From Scytonematopsis contorta HA4267-MV1 (lineage in GTDB: Bacteria; Cyanobacteriota; Cyanobacteriia; Cyanobacteriales; Nostocaceae), in NCBI GenBank assembly GCA_019359035.1, contig JAHHIC010000052.1, forward strand, positions 1 through 64,000: a stretch of DNA of 64,000 nt, written 5' to 3'. Below are positions 45,944-56,181 of this stretch, one piece after another. The stretch's first letter is position 1. Every line of letters begins with the position of its first letter. The translations under genes were made by a program, and so were the position numbers. The notes under the pieces were generated by a model, which did not search any database, was not told the DNA's origin, and saw only the letters and a list, made by a program, of their open reading frames with translations.

Positions 45944-46909
45944 ATGACTATTACTCCAATAAAAACCAGTCTTCGCACCAGCGGCATGAATAATAACCGT
46001 AAAGAAATTAGCCTGACTCCTGAGTGCCAAATTAAATCTCACGTTTCCCTCGCAGCATACACTTCCTACAGAGTCGGTGGACCAGCTGAATTGTATGTAG
46101 CCCCCCGTGATATGAACTCGCTACAAGCTAGTGTTCAGTACGCAGTAGAAGAAGGATTACCAGTAACAATATTGGGAGCAGGGTCAAATTTACTGATAAG
46201 CGATAGAGGTATATCTGGTTTAGTTATTGCTACTCGTCATCTTCGTCATACTCATTTTGACCTACAAAGAGGCTTAGTAACTGTAGCCGCAGGAGAAGCG
46301 ATACCCGCTTTAGCATGGGAAGCCGCAAAACTAGGCTGGTCTGGCCTAGAGTGGGCTGTTGGTATACCTGGAACAATGGGTGGTGCGGTGGTTATGAATG
46401 CCGGCGCACACGGTGATTGTATCGCAGATATCTTAGTCAGTGCGGAGGTACTTTTACCTAATGGTAGCTTAAAGACCTTAACTAGTGATGAATTAGGTTA
46501 TACTTACCGGACTTCTAAACTACAAGGCAGCAATTTAGTTGTCACACAAGCTACCTTTAGATTACAACCAGGTGTAGACCCAGTAAAAGTAACATCAGTA
46601 ACCCAACAACATAAAAAACAACGATTAACCACTCAACCCTACGACAAACCTAGCTGTGGTAGTGTTTTCCGTAATCCTACACCTTATGCCGCAGGACGCT
46701 TAATCGAAGAAGCTGGCTTAAAAGGATTCCAAATTGGTGGGGCACAAGTCTCACCACGTCATGCTAATTTTATCATCAATTCTGGTGGTGCGAGAGCCGG
46801 AGATATTTTTAATCTTATTCGTCACGTACAGCAGCAAGTTCAACAGCATTGGTCAATTTCCTTAGAGCCAGAAGTCAAAATGATGGGAGAGTTTCTGCCA
46901 GTCTGTTAG
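45944..46909 (+). CDS. murB: UDP-N-acetylenolpyruvylglucosamine reductase
   Basis: MurB is the FAD enzyme that makes UDP-N-acetylmuramate. The 321-residue protein shows AAYTSYRVGGPAELYVAPRD, LGAGSNLLISDRGISGLVI, GIPGTMGGAVVMNAGAHGDC, and KPSCGSVFRNPTPYAAGRLI with the proton-donor serine. An internal ATG at 45986 is an equally good start. It lies 215 bp after murC on the same strand. Confidence 0.95.
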   Translation: MTITPIKTSLRTSGMNNNRKEISLTPECQIKSHVSLAAYTSYRVGGPAELYVAPRDMNSLQASVQYAVEEGLPVTILGAGSNLLISDRGISGLVIATRHLRHTHFDLQRGLVTVAAGEAIPALAWEAAKLGWSGLEWAVGIPGTMGGAVVMNAGAHGDCIADILVSAEVLLPNGSLKTLTSDELGYTYRTSKLQGSNLVVTQATFRLQPGVDPVKVTSVTQQHKKQRLTTQPYDKPSCGSVFRNPTPYAAGRLIEEAGLKGFQIGGAQVSPRHANFIINSGGARAGDIFNLIRHVQQQVQQHWSISLEPEVKMMGEFLPVC

Positions 46910-47024
46910 GGAGTTGGCAGTGGGGAGTAAAACCCACTCCCTAATAGACAATACACAAATGTTCAGTTACCGTATCTATAATTGAATTTGATTTGTTATT
47001 CTACGCACAAGCGTACAAATAAAT

Positions 47025-47372
47025 ATGACAGGCAAAGGACAGGGATTTGGCTTTGGCTTAGGCAAAATGAAAGAACTGGCTGAAGCGTTTAAAAAAGCGC
47101 AGCAAGTACAGGAAGGTGCTAAGCGACTCCAAGAAGAATTGGAGCAAATGGAGATAGAAGGACTAGCTGGTGGTGGTTTGGTTAAAGTCGTTGTCAGCGG
47201 TAATCAAGAACCCAAGCGTGTCGAAATTTCTCCTGATGCTCTTAATGAAGGAGCTGAAATACTTTCTGACCTCGTTACTGCTGCAATGCAGGACGCTTAT
47301 AACAAGTCCACTACTACCATGCGCGAACGTATGGAAGATTTAACCAGTGGGTTAGAAATACCGGGATTTTAG
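47025..47372 (+). CDS. YbaB/EbfC-family nucleoid-associated protein
   Basis: A 115-residue dimeric DNA-binding protein. [20 protein letters not shown], then [20 protein letters not shown] and [20 protein letters not shown] are the typical tweezer-shaped YbaB/EbfC segments. Bacterial homologues are small nucleoid proteins; the cyanobacterial role is not well defined. Confidence 0.92.
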   Translation: MTGKGQGFGFGLGKMKELAEAFKKAQQVQEGAKRLQEELEQMEIEGLAGGGLVKVVVSGNQEPKRVEISPDALNEGAEILSDLVTAAMQDAYNKSTTTMRERMEDLTSGLEIPGF

Positions 47373-47373
47373 G

Positions 47374-47418
47374 CAATTCGCAATTCGCAATTCGCAATTC
47401 GCAATTCGCAATTAATTA
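47374..47418. repeat. GCAATTC heptamer array
   Basis: GCAATTC is repeated about five times directly after the ebfC-like gene's stop. A second, inverted stretch (GCGAATTGCGAATTGCG) lies at about 47505-47521, followed by dispersed-repeat sequence up to the phosphatase gene. Confidence 0.8.
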
Positions 47419-47618
47419 ATAATTAGACAAGTGTAAATGAATACATCAGTCTAAGAGTTTTTTAATATTTAATTTGTAATTGATTAATTGTTTATTTACT
47501 TAATTGCGAATTGCGAATTGCGTTCGCGTTCACGTTCACGAAGTGGAGCGGAGCGCTTAGTGTTCCCGTCCTTCGGGAATAGCGTGCCGCCTCAGCTTAC
47601 TGCGAATTGGAAATATTT

Positions 47619-48098
47619 ATGCCCTATAAGTTGTTATTTGTCTGTTTGGGAAATATCTGTCGCTCCCCTGCGGCAGAAAATATCATGAATTATCTTATAG
47701 AAGAAGCCGGATTAAGCGATACTATCGTTTGTGATTCTGCTGGTACTTCTAGCTACCATGTTGGTAGTCCTCCTGACCGTCGCATGACAGTTGCTGCGAA
47801 CAGTAAGCTAGGAATTAAAATGTGCGGACATGCTCGTCAATTCAAAAGGTCTGATTTTCAGGACTTTGATTTGATTTTGGCTATGGATAAAGAGAACTAT
47901 AACAATATTCTTTATCTTGACCCCAATGGGCAGTATCGTGAAAAAGTACGTTTGATGTGCGACTTTTGCTCACACCACACTCTCAAAGAAGTTCCAGACC
48001 CCTATTACGGTGGGACAGATGGCTTTGAAAAAGTGATTGATTTGCTTAATGATGCTTGTGAAGGTTTACTAAAATACGTAATCAAGCAGCAAGCTTAG
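47619..48098 (+). CDS. Low-molecular-weight protein-tyrosine phosphatase
   Basis: I use the ATG at 47619 (159 residues, MPYKLLFVCLGNICRSP). The catalytic C-x5-R motif is Cys9...Arg15, followed by Ser16; the general acid is in EVPDPYYGGTDGFEKVIDLL. It dephosphorylates phosphotyrosine or phosphoarginine proteins; in bacteria it often counteracts BY-kinases such as the Wzc-like protein encoded at 59083, though the genes are not adjacent here. Confidence 0.92.
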   Translation: MPYKLLFVCLGNICRSPAAENIMNYLIEEAGLSDTIVCDSAGTSSYHVGSPPDRRMTVAANSKLGIKMCGHARQFKRSDFQDFDLILAMDKENYNNILYLDPNGQYREKVRLMCDFCSHHTLKEVPDPYYGGTDGFEKVIDLLNDACEGLLKYVIKQQA

Positions 48099-48115
48099 GG
48101 GAGTGGGGAGTGGGG

Positions 48116-48208
48116 AGTAGGCAATTACCAATTACCAATTACCAATTACCAATTACCAATTACCAATTACCAATTACCAATTACCAATTACCAATTACCA
48201 ATTACCGT
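48116..48208. repeat. CAATTAC heptamer array
   Basis: About twelve tandem copies of CAATTAC fill the gap between convergent genes, ending just before the regulator stop. Confidence 0.85.
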
Positions 48209-48210
48209 CC

Positions 48211-48912
48211 CTACTCTACCAAACCGTGTTTTATGGCAAACCGTACGAGCTCGGCACGGTTATTTGTTGCTGTTTTTTTCAATAAACTACTGACGTATTT
48301 TTCTACTGTTCTAGGGCTGAGAAAAAGTTTATGCCCCATTTCGGCGTTAGAAAACCCATGACTCAGTAATTCTAAAACTTGCATTTCCCGACGTGTCAAC
48401 GACTCCAGCCACGGAGATTTTTCTGGCTCTGTTTGCTCGATATGACTTGGAATCGGCTCTGGCTTTTCCTGCTCTTTTACTACCTGTTCCACCGTATCCC
48501 AATTTTTTTGCTGAGACTGACGAAACTCTGATTGAATAATTTGCGATCGCGCTAGTAGGTTGCGAATTGCAGCGGCTAACTCTTCGAGTTCAAAAGGTTT
48601 AGGCAAATACAAATCACAGCCTGATTGGTAACCCAGGATTCGCTCTTGGGTTTTAATTCTAGCGGTTAGCAAAATTACGGGTAATAACCTGAATTCAGGG
48701 TATTGACGCACTTGACGCACTAACTCGTAGCCATTCATTCGTGGCATGACTATATCGGTAACCATCAAATCAGGCTGATACTCCAGCACTAAGGCTAAAG
48801 CTTCTTGACCATCATTGGCTGTAATTACTAAATAGCCAGATAGTTCAAGGTAATCACTGATAGATAAACGAGTACCCAGGTCGTCATCCACTACAAGGAT
48901 AGTCAAGGGCAT
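48211..48912 (-). CDS. Response regulator, NarL-like (Ycf29/TctD-like)
   Basis: I use the ATG at 48912 (233 residues, MPLTILVVDDDLGTRLSISD); the frame is open further up to 49065 but those residues are hydrophobic and non-homologous. The receiver domain has its phospho-acceptor Asp in DLMVTDIVMPRMNGYEL and Lys in DLYLPKPFELEELAAAI. The C-terminus is a LuxR/NarL DNA-binding HTH (SNAEMGHKLFLSPRTVEKYV). The pattern matches the Ycf29/TctD-like regulators of cyanobacteria and algal plastids. The cognate kinase is not evident; the target genes are unknown. Confidence 0.88.
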   Translation of the reverse strand: MPLTILVVDDDLGTRLSISDYLELSGYLVITANDGQEALALVLEYQPDLMVTDIVMPRMNGYELVRQVRQYPEFRLLPVILLTARIKTQERILGYQSGCDLYLPKPFELEELAAAIRNLLARSQIIQSEFRQSQQKNWDTVEQVVKEQEKPEPIPSHIEQTEPEKSPWLESLTRREMQVLELLSHGFSNAEMGHKLFLSPRTVEKYVSSLLKKTATNNRAELVRFAIKHGLVE

Positions 48913-49274
48913 GAAAGGTACACCCCTAGCGTTTTTACTCACACATTTGCCGCTTTGAACACTACTGATAAACACAAGTAACAATAGTATTCTTACACTT
49001 AATACTATGATAAGATTATAGGTCTTATAACTTCCACCATAATCTATATATTTATCTAACTCCAAATGATTATGTATTAGTTATCAAGTGTAGCCAAGGG
49101 TGAAGATAAGAATTGTTAATAGGTAATTGCCAATAGACAATTGCTAATGGGTAATTAGTGATGGAATATTTATATTGGAACAACTAAACTTATAAAATAG
49201 CACGCTTTACGTACCAAGCATATATATTAATATTCCCTCCTCCTTCGTAATTCAACATCCGAGTAACATTTTCA

Positions 49275-49781
49275 ATGAGCAACAAGAGCGATAAAGGCAA
49301 GAATGAAAAAAGCAAGAGCGACAAAGGCGATGGATACAAGGTAATTAGCGATAATCGTCAAGCCCGTTTTTTGTATGAAATTCTCGAAACCTACGAAGCT
49401 GGAATCCAGTTGACGGGAACCGAGGTCAAGTCCATCCGTGCAGGTAGGGTCAATCTTCAAGATGGCTATGCTTTGATTCGTAATGGTGAAGCATGGCTAA
49501 TTAACGCCCACGTTTCTCCTTACACAGCGAGTGGCGAATATTTTAACCATGAACCGCGTCGCACTCGTAAATTATTACTACATCGCGAAGAAATTCGCAA
49601 GTTAATCGGTAAAGTCGAACAACAGGGTTTGACTTTAGTACCCCTAAAGATGTACTTCAAACGTGGATGGGTAAAAGTTACTATTGCCCTAGGTAAAGGT
49701 AAAAAATTACACGATAAACGTGAGGACATGAAACGCCGGGATGACCAGCGGGATATGCGAAGAGCGATGAAGAATTATTAA
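49275..49781 (+). CDS. smpB: tmRNA-binding protein SmpB
   Basis: SmpB delivers tmRNA to stalled ribosomes. The 168-residue protein shows NRQARFLYEILETYEAGIQL, GTEVKSIRAGRVNLQDGYAL, and a basic C-terminal tail GKGKKLHDKREDMKRRDDQR. The first 20 residues (KSDKGKNEKSKSDKGDG) are a low-complexity Lys/Asp/Ser extension not found in most SmpB proteins; the DNA for it is a short repeat (GCAAGAGCGACAAAGGCGAT-like). Confidence 0.95.
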   Translation: MSNKSDKGKNEKSKSDKGDGYKVISDNRQARFLYEILETYEAGIQLTGTEVKSIRAGRVNLQDGYALIRNGEAWLINAHVSPYTASGEYFNHEPRRTRKLLLHREEIRKLIGKVEQQGLTLVPLKMYFKRGWVKVTIALGKGKKLHDKREDMKRRDDQRDMRRAMKNY

Positions 49782-49905
49782 TGGGGAGTGGGGAGTGGGG
49801 AGTGGGGAGTGGGGAATGGTTGACTGTTGAGTGTTGACTGTTGAGTGTTGATTTTCTCCCAACTCCCAACTCCCTACTCCCTACTCCCAGTTCTCTACTC
49901 CCCAG
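49782..49905. repeat. GGGGAGT heptamer arrays between smpB and ictB
   Basis: Four to five tandem GGGGAGT units after smpB (49781-49816), then TGACTGTTGAGTGT repeats, then CTCCCAACTCCCTACTCCC units near 49860-49905. The ictB gene ends inside the last array. Confidence 0.8.
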
Positions 49906-51281
49906 TAGCTAGAGATTAAGGCGACCATCATCCACCAGAGAGTATTTACTTCTGGACGATACCAAACAGTATCAACTAAGCCATGAGCTAACATACCCGC
50001 GACTGTGGCAATTGCAGCTATTAACCAAAAAGCCTCTATATTTCTTGATTGGTGTAAACGTCGCAATTGCTGTACCCCACTATTAAAAGTGACTACCAAC
50101 AACCAGAGAAAACAGGTTAAGCCAATAAAACCAGTTTCGACAGCTATTTCTAATGGAACAGAATAAGCACCCAAAGCTGTAAATCTAGCCATTCCGTAAT
50201 TTGGGTAAACTTTGTTAAAGACGGTATTCCCAGGTCCAATACCTAAAACTGGTCGGTCTTTAATCATTTCAATTACAGCACGCCAAACGTTTATACGAAA
50301 CGCATTACTGCTGTCTTTTCCACCAACAAACATGCTGGAAACACGCTCGCGTACTGGTTCTAAAAATATTGTTCCTAGCACAAATACCGAGACTACAGAA
50401 CCTAAGATAATTGGTAAAGCCCAAGTGCGCCAAAAAGGCGACATATATACGCTCCACCAAAAAATGAGCAATAACAATAAGATAAAAGACCCTACAACTA
50501 AGCCAATCCAACCACCACGACTATAGGTGACAATTAGACAGATGGAATTGGCTACAAACATTGTCGCAGCCAAGGTTTTTTGTGTGACACTATTCCACAC
50601 AAAAAATGCAACAAAGCTGAAGAAAACAGCAGGTAAAAGATAACCTGCGAGCAAATTGGGGTTGCCCAAATAACTGTAAACCCTTGTTGTTTTGGACAAG
50701 GGGGATGTTGGGTCAACCCAAGTTGCTAGTGCTTCGGCTCCAAAAAATAATTGTCGCAAGCCATATACACTAACAATAAGTGCAACGTGTAAGTAAAGCG
50801 TAATTAGCCAAGACCTGATGCGTCGTGACCTTAAAACTCGTGATAATAGGGCAAATAAAATTAAATACAGTGTTAACTTTTGCCAACCGACAAACGCGGC
50901 TAAGGGTAACTTAAATGACCCAGACCGCACGGGAGATAAAGCTGTAGCTACCGTGGAAATTCCCCAGTAGAGCAGAACCAACATGTGAATAGGGGTAAAT
51001 TTGGGCGATGTGCCGACAGACACTTCATCAGATAAAGTCAAAAGAAACCAAAATCCCACACAAGCAATTAGCAGTAATCCCACAAGCGCATTAGGTACGA
51101 AAGGGGTCAACCCATATATAAGGCTGATTAAGGCTACCGCTATAAAATCTCCCCATTTAATCAAAACACTACTTTGCCGCCAACATTGCAACAAACCCAC
51201 CAAGCGGTGTAAGTAGCTGGAGGCTAAAAATTCTTTCAACGGCAAGTAAGATAATGTAAATCGTTGCCAGACTAAATTCAT
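49881..51281 (-). CDS. ictB: IctB-like membrane protein (O-antigen-ligase superfamily)
   Basis: A 466-residue polytopic membrane protein with about ten hydrophobic segments (FIAVALISLIYGLTPFVPNA, LLIACVGFWFLLTLSDE, and others). The sequence LGNPNLLAGYLLPAVFFSFV and IKDRPVLGIGPGNTVFNKVY are typical of the O-antigen-ligase/IctB family. IctB was first reported as involved in inorganic carbon accumulation in Synechococcus, but it is probably not itself a bicarbonate transporter. The gene is at home in cyanobacterial genomes near housekeeping genes. Confidence 0.88.
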   Translation of the reverse strand: MNLVWQRFTLSYLPLKEFLASSYLHRLVGLLQCWRQSSVLIKWGDFIAVALISLIYGLTPFVPNALVGLLLIACVGFWFLLTLSDEVSVGTSPKFTPIHMLVLLYWGISTVATALSPVRSGSFKLPLAAFVGWQKLTLYLILFALLSRVLRSRRIRSWLITLYLHVALIVSVYGLRQLFFGAEALATWVDPTSPLSKTTRVYSYLGNPNLLAGYLLPAVFFSFVAFFVWNSVTQKTLAATMFVANSICLIVTYSRGGWIGLVVGSFILLLLLIFWWSVYMSPFWRTWALPIILGSVVSVFVLGTIFLEPVRERVSSMFVGGKDSSNAFRINVWRAVIEMIKDRPVLGIGPGNTVFNKVYPNYGMARFTALGAYSVPLEIAVETGFIGLTCFLWLLVVTFNSGVQQLRRLHQSRNIEAFWLIAAIATVAGMLAHGLVDTVWYRPEVNTLWWMMVALISSYWGVENWE

Positions 51282-51576
51282 AGACAGGGCTTTAATAAAC
51301 TAGCGCTCTAAGTAAAAACTCTAAGCGAGAACATGGACTCAATAATAATGTGGGTTGCTCAAAAAAGTTAATAGCGCAGGTTGCAAATTTTTGATTAAAG
51401 ACAACTAATTGCTTTAAAGCAGCTAGAAACGGTGCAAACAATTTTGAATGAGAAAAATCTAAAATGGGCAACAGTGTTATTCGGTGAGGAGGATTTTACC
51501 TTTTTACTTAATTAAACCTGGTGCCATTAGACAACTATCAAAGCTTGAGCAAAAAGTCCATGCTAACTTAGAGCTT

Positions 51577-53229
51577 TTACTCCATACGAGCTTCCGCAAC
51601 TTCAGCTAATGGTATTTCTACTGGCAAGGACAGTACATAGCGGTATCCAGATTCAGCTGAACCCAAAATTGAGATTTGTCCCCCGTGTAATTCTGCTAGC
51701 TGACAACTTAGTAGCAGTCCTAAACTTTCGCGAGATAAGTTGTTCTGAGTAGATATATCCCGGTCTTCAAAGTCCGACCCCATCACCGAAGCTATATTAA
51801 TTGCATCGTTGACCGAGCTATTAATTGAGTTTGGAGAAACAAAATTTAAATCTTGTGAATTTTCAAACCCTAGTGGTAAACTTCCAAGTTGTTCCTCGCT
51901 TTCCGGATAAAAATTATATTTCATAGCCTGTTTGCTCTGCTTGGCCATTTCTAACAACGAAACAGGATTTAAGCGGAAATATGGGTCAACCTCGGTAATG
52001 CCGTCACCTAACCAGGGATGGGAAACCCAAACAGTCATGTTAAGCGCGTCTTCTTTATAAGAAACATGAATCCGGACAACACTACCTGTCGCAGAGAGTT
52101 GAATCACGCTAAAGACAAGATGATAAAGTATCTGCCGCACTTTATCTTTATCTAAAGGTAAAATTCGACTGCGGCCTGGTTCTATTGATAGACGAATATC
52201 TTGCTCGCGACGAGTGGCTACTTCTTCTAAGGTATTAATTGCTTGCTGACAGAGCATTTCAATATCTACTGGTGCGAGATTTAATACGTTAGTATTTTCG
52301 TCAATTGTTCCCAGCTCTGAAATTTCGTTTACTAAAGACAGTAGGTAACGACCACTGTGTTGGATAATATCGACATATTCTCTTTGCTTTCCAGTCAGTG
52401 GACCATAAATTTCGCGTCCTAAAACAGAAGCCATACCCAAAACTGATGTTAAAGGTGTACGTAACTCTTGAGTTAACTGGCTCAAAAGTTCTAATTTAAG
52501 TTGATTTGTTGAAGAAAGTTCGGAACTTTGCTGGAAAACACCAGGAGCAATTTTTATTTCATTGGTAACAGTAGTTTCAGGAGGAGACCAAATTGGTGGA
52601 ACGCTGTTATAAGTACCGTTACCAATACCATTGCTACTACCATTATTTTCTTGTACTGAAGTACCTTGCACTTGTAGCATCCGGTTGCGCTCAAATTCAC
52701 TCATGCACCAACGCGCAATAATTTGTAAAAATTCTACGTCGCGTGGTGTAAAGTTACGCGGAACCAAATCCATTACCGCTAAAGAACCCAAACAATTTCC
52801 CGCAGCATCAATAAGTGGCGCTCCTAAATAAGCACGAATACCGAACTCCTGAACTAACTTGCTTACATCCGCATCCGCAAGTTTACGGCTATCGTTAATG
52901 ATGACAGTTTGGGAGCTATCTACTACTTGGGTGCAAAAAGATTCCTTACGTGAAAGTTGACGAGCTTGGGCTAGCTGATTCATTAATCCCAATCTAGATA
53001 AACCCACCGCTGATTTAAACCAGTGACGTTCTTGGTCGATAAAACCCAAAATCGAAATTGGTGCTTCCAAAAAATGAGCAGCTGTTTGAGTCGCTTCTTC
53101 AAAAACTGGCACCATTTCTGGTTGGTACAAACCTAAGTCAGATAATGCCTTTAGGCGCCTTTCTTCTCTGGACTCCGAGGAAGCCCAACCATCCTTGAGG
53201 TTTAATAATTTCTTTTCGGACTCTATCAT
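51577..53229 (-). CDS. GAF-domain histidine-kinase-like protein, catalytic sites altered
   Basis: A 550-residue protein with an N-terminal GAF domain (about 30-185), a Gly/Asn linker, a HisKA-type region and an ATPase-type C-terminus. The usual phospho-acceptor SHELRTPL reads TQELRTPLTSVLG, with Gln254 where His is expected. The region of the N-box reads ILYHLVFSVIQLS without the usual Asn. It may therefore be a signalling pseudokinase or an adaptor. I recall similar proteins conserved in other cyanobacteria, which argues for a real function rather than decay. The frame is intact. Confidence 0.8.
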   Translation of the reverse strand: MIESEKKLLNLKDGWASSESREERRLKALSDLGLYQPEMVPVFEEATQTAAHFLEAPISILGFIDQERHWFKSAVGLSRLGLMNQLAQARQLSRKESFCTQVVDSSQTVIINDSRKLADADVSKLVQEFGIRAYLGAPLIDAAGNCLGSLAVMDLVPRNFTPRDVEFLQIIARWCMSEFERNRMLQVQGTSVQENNGSSNGIGNGTYNSVPPIWSPPETTVTNEIKIAPGVFQQSSELSSTNQLKLELLSQLTQELRTPLTSVLGMASVLGREIYGPLTGKQREYVDIIQHSGRYLLSLVNEISELGTIDENTNVLNLAPVDIEMLCQQAINTLEEVATRREQDIRLSIEPGRSRILPLDKDKVRQILYHLVFSVIQLSATGSVVRIHVSYKEDALNMTVWVSHPWLGDGITEVDPYFRLNPVSLLEMAKQSKQAMKYNFYPESEEQLGSLPLGFENSQDLNFVSPNSINSSVNDAINIASVMGSDFEDRDISTQNNLSRESLGLLLSCQLAELHGGQISILGSAESGYRYVLSLPVEIPLAEVAEARME

Positions 53230-54083
53230 TGATTGCTGCTACCTTAATAATTGATTGATACTGTGATTTATATAACCGCTGTTTATGGGTTATTTTTCTA
53301 TTTCTAAGCATTCCCCAATTTAGTCAGAGATAAACAAACTGCAAGTAAAAAATTTGCTTTTTTGCAAAAGTCGCATTAATCCAATCCTAAAATATCAAAA
53401 ACTTAAGTATTTCTACGAGTCTTGATTGGTATAAGCAACAGGAAGTTAGTTTCTGATTTTATCTGGGTAATATAAGCGTAAGGATAAAAGAGAGCATCTT
53501 CCACAGTTAGAATACGGTTATTGTAACGAATATCAATTTTCTTCCCAACAGTCGCGTTAGCTTTAAAATCCTGTAGCATTTTTAAATCATTTGTATAAAC
53601 AGATAAACCCGGTTGCTTTTAGGTTACCGGGTTGCTGAAATATATTATTTGCTGGGGCTGCTACGAGTAAAAATCAGTTCAAATTATATAGATACAATCT
53701 TGTTGCAGTTATAACGCAAATGTCTAGTAAAAATACTGCTAGGCAACGTAATATTACGTCCATGAGGGATAGATTTTCATAATTTTTTAGGTATAACAAA
53801 GAACGAAAATCAGAATCTTTTTTCCGATTTACTACTTCCCACTCGCTATTTTCAAGATAAGTTTAACCTCTAGAAATTTAGCAACAACAATAAAAATGAT
53901 GAAAACTTCATATATTCTTCATAAAGAGTATTTACTTGAAGATACCGCTTCGGTCATAAATGAATTAGGTATTCATCAGGAATAAGAAAAATAACTGCTT
54001 AAATAGTTTCTACTTAGGGATTTATTTTTTCACAGCCGCTTAAAAACCAGTTTCCAGCAAATTAAAGAGGTATATCAAAACTA
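53230..54083. other. 850-bp intergenic region, no gene recognised
   Basis: AT-rich spacer between a divergent kinase gene and the aminotransferase gene. I see no coding frame, tRNA or strong hairpin. Promoters for both genes should lie here, but I cannot point to them. Confidence 0.4.
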
Positions 54084-55247
54084 ATGAGTAACAGCACAAA
54101 TGTCAGAATTCCTTTCGTAGACCTTACCATACAACATGCACCAATTCAACAAGAATTGCAGCAAGCGATTCAGTCAGTCCTAGCTAAAGGAGATTTTGTT
54201 CTCGGACAAGCACTCAAAGATTTTGAAATTGCTTTTGCTATGGCTTGTGGAACCGAACAGGGTGTAGGAGTTGCTTCCGGAACTGACGCTATCGCCTTAG
54301 GTTTACAAGCGTGTAATATTGGCGCAGGGGATGAAGTCATTTTGCCTGCAAATACTTTTGTTGCCACATTAATTGGAGTTTTGCGTGCAGGGGCAAAACC
54401 GGTTTTTGTTGATTGCGACCCCAAAACAGCTCTAATAGATTTAGAAGCTGCAAACAAAGCTGTTACACCCAAGACCAGAGCAATTATTCCCGTGCATCTT
54501 TACGGACAGATGGTCTCACCTTTAGACCTATTAAAATTTGCCGAAACCCATAATGTGCTGATTTTTGAAGATGCAGCTCAAGCACACTTAGCTGAACGTG
54601 ACGGTTACAAAGCAGGGGGAATTGGTATTGCAGCAGCCTTTAGTTTTTACCCTAGCAAGAATTTAGGAGCCTTTGGAGACGGAGGAATCCTAGTTACCAA
54701 AGATGCGGATGTCGCGGAAAAAATGCGACGTTTAAGAAATTACGGAGCATCTTACAAATATTGCCATACAGACTACGGTACTAATAGCCGCTTAGATACC
54801 TTACAAGCAGCAGTTTTACACAAAAAACTTCCACATCTGCCAATGTGGAACGCTCAACGCTTAAATATTGCTACTCTATACGACCTAGAACTATCCCCCT
54901 TAGCCTCAAGTGGGATTATTCCCATAGAAAATCAAAGTGGTACTGGTCACGTATATCACCTATACATAATTAAAATAGAAGATAATTGTTCAATAAAACG
55001 TGTCCAACTGCAAGAAAAACTGAACTCCAATGGGATACAAACAGGCATTCACTATCCTATTCCCTGTCATCTACAGCCTGCATTTACAAATTTAGGTTAT
55101 CAAGAGGGAGATTTTCCTCACTCAGAAAAATTAGCACAGCAAATCTTATCGCTACCCATGTACCCTGGTTTAAGTAGTAGCCAAGTTAAAGAAGTGGTAG
55201 CAGCTATAGGTTTCCACTCCCCACTCCTTACTCCGAATCAAAGGTAA
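54084..55247 (+). CDS. DegT/DnrJ/EryC1/StrS-family sugar aminotransferase
   Basis: A 387-residue PLP-dependent enzyme that aminates a nucleotide-linked keto-sugar. Seen motifs: GVGVASGTDAIALGLQACNI, VILPANTFVATLIGVLRAG, FEDAAQAHLAERDGYKAGG and the PLP lysine in SFYPSKNLGAFGDGG. By position it supplies an amino sugar for the surface polysaccharide made by the downstream genes. It lies 4 bp from the exosortase gene, so the two are likely co-transcribed. Confidence 0.93.
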   Translation: MSNSTNVRIPFVDLTIQHAPIQQELQQAIQSVLAKGDFVLGQALKDFEIAFAMACGTEQGVGVASGTDAIALGLQACNIGAGDEVILPANTFVATLIGVLRAGAKPVFVDCDPKTALIDLEAANKAVTPKTRAIIPVHLYGQMVSPLDLLKFAETHNVLIFEDAAQAHLAERDGYKAGGIGIAAAFSFYPSKNLGAFGDGGILVTKDADVAEKMRRLRNYGASYKYCHTDYGTNSRLDTLQAAVLHKKLPHLPMWNAQRLNIATLYDLELSPLASSGIIPIENQSGTGHVYHLYIIKIEDNCSIKRVQLQEKLNSNGIQTGIHYPIPCHLQPAFTNLGYQEGDFPHSEKLAQQILSLPMYPGLSSSQVKEVVAAIGFHSPLLTPNQR

Positions 55248-55251
55248 AATT

Positions 55252-56181
55252 ATGCAACTGTCGCGTCAGTTAAAAAACACAAATACTCCACAACTGTTGG
55301 AATTTGCCATTATTGGTGTTTTGGTGCTGCTTTATGCGCCCATATTGCTACATTGGTTGAATGGTTGGGCAAACAAAACTATCAGCACGGAACACGAATA
55401 TTTTAGCCACGGTATCATCGGTATACCTTTTGCTGGTTACCTAGCTTGGACAAACCGAAAATTATGGCAGCGTTTGCCTGATACTCTCCATCCTTTGGGT
55501 GCTGTCTTATTAATAGTGGGAGGAGTTTTTTACCTGAGTGGGGTTACTGATTGGGTTAATATGAGCTTGCCTTTAATTTTGACCGGATTATGCCTACTGT
55601 TTAAAGGTGTCCCCGGTCTGAAATTGCAAGGCTTTTCATTATTACTACTGTTCCTAGCAACTCCAAATCCCATACCTTACCTGATAGCACCTTACACTTT
55701 ACCTTTACAAAGCTTCATTGCTGGTACAGCGGGTTTTATACTCACCCAGTTAGGGATGCAAGTAACTGTTGAGGGGATAAATATTTTTGTGGGAGGACGC
55801 ATTGTAGAAGTCGCACCCTACTGTGCCGGGTTAAAAATGTTATTCACTACATCCTACGTCAGCTTAATGCTACTGTATTGGACAGGTGCTGTAACAAACC
55901 GTCGTACATCGCTTTGGTTTATTTCGATATCTATTATTCTTAGCGTCATAGCGAATATTATTCGCAACACAATCCTTACGTATTTTCACGGTACAGGTAA
56001 CGAAGCCGCGTTTAAATGGCTGCATGATAGTTGGGGTGGAGACCTATATTCAGCGGGATTGCTAATGCTATTAATACCAGTTTTAAATAGGATTGACAGC
56101 TATTTTTCAGAAGTCCCACAACCAAGTAAAGAGGGGAGTGGGGTGCTAAGGACTTGGGATGGGGAGGGGAATGGGGATTAA
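55252..56181 (+). CDS. Cyanoexosortase (probably type B)
   Basis: A 309-residue polytopic membrane protein with about eight helices. The exosortase catalytic triad is visible: Cys191 in VEVAPYCAGLKMLFT, Arg238 in VIANIIRNTILTYF and His258 in FKWLHDSWGG. Exosortases process C-terminal sorting signals of exported proteins. The next gene encodes the partner protein of the cyanoexosortase B system, so I favour type B. I see no target protein with a PEP-CTERM-like end in the window. Confidence 0.88.
   Translation: MQLSRQLKNTNTPQLLEFAIIGVLVLLYAPILLHWLNGWANKTISTEHEYFSHGIIGIPFAGYLAWTNRKLWQRLPDTLHPLGAVLLIVGGVFYLSGVTDWVNMSLPLILTGLCLLFKGVPGLKLQGFSLLLLFLATPNPIPYLIAPYTLPLQSFIAGTAGFILTQLGMQVTVEGINIFVGGRIVEVAPYCAGLKMLFTTSYVSLMLLYWTGAVTNRRTSLWFISISIILSVIANIIRNTILTYFHGTGNEAAFKWLHDSWGGDLYSAGLLMLLIPVLNRIDSYFSEVPQPSKEGSGVLRTWDGEGNGD

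Noticed and set aside
48913-49065. N-terminal extension of the NarL-like regulator
   Set aside because: The extra 51 residues are hydrophobic and AT-rich with no homology, and MPLTILVVDDD is the typical receiver start.
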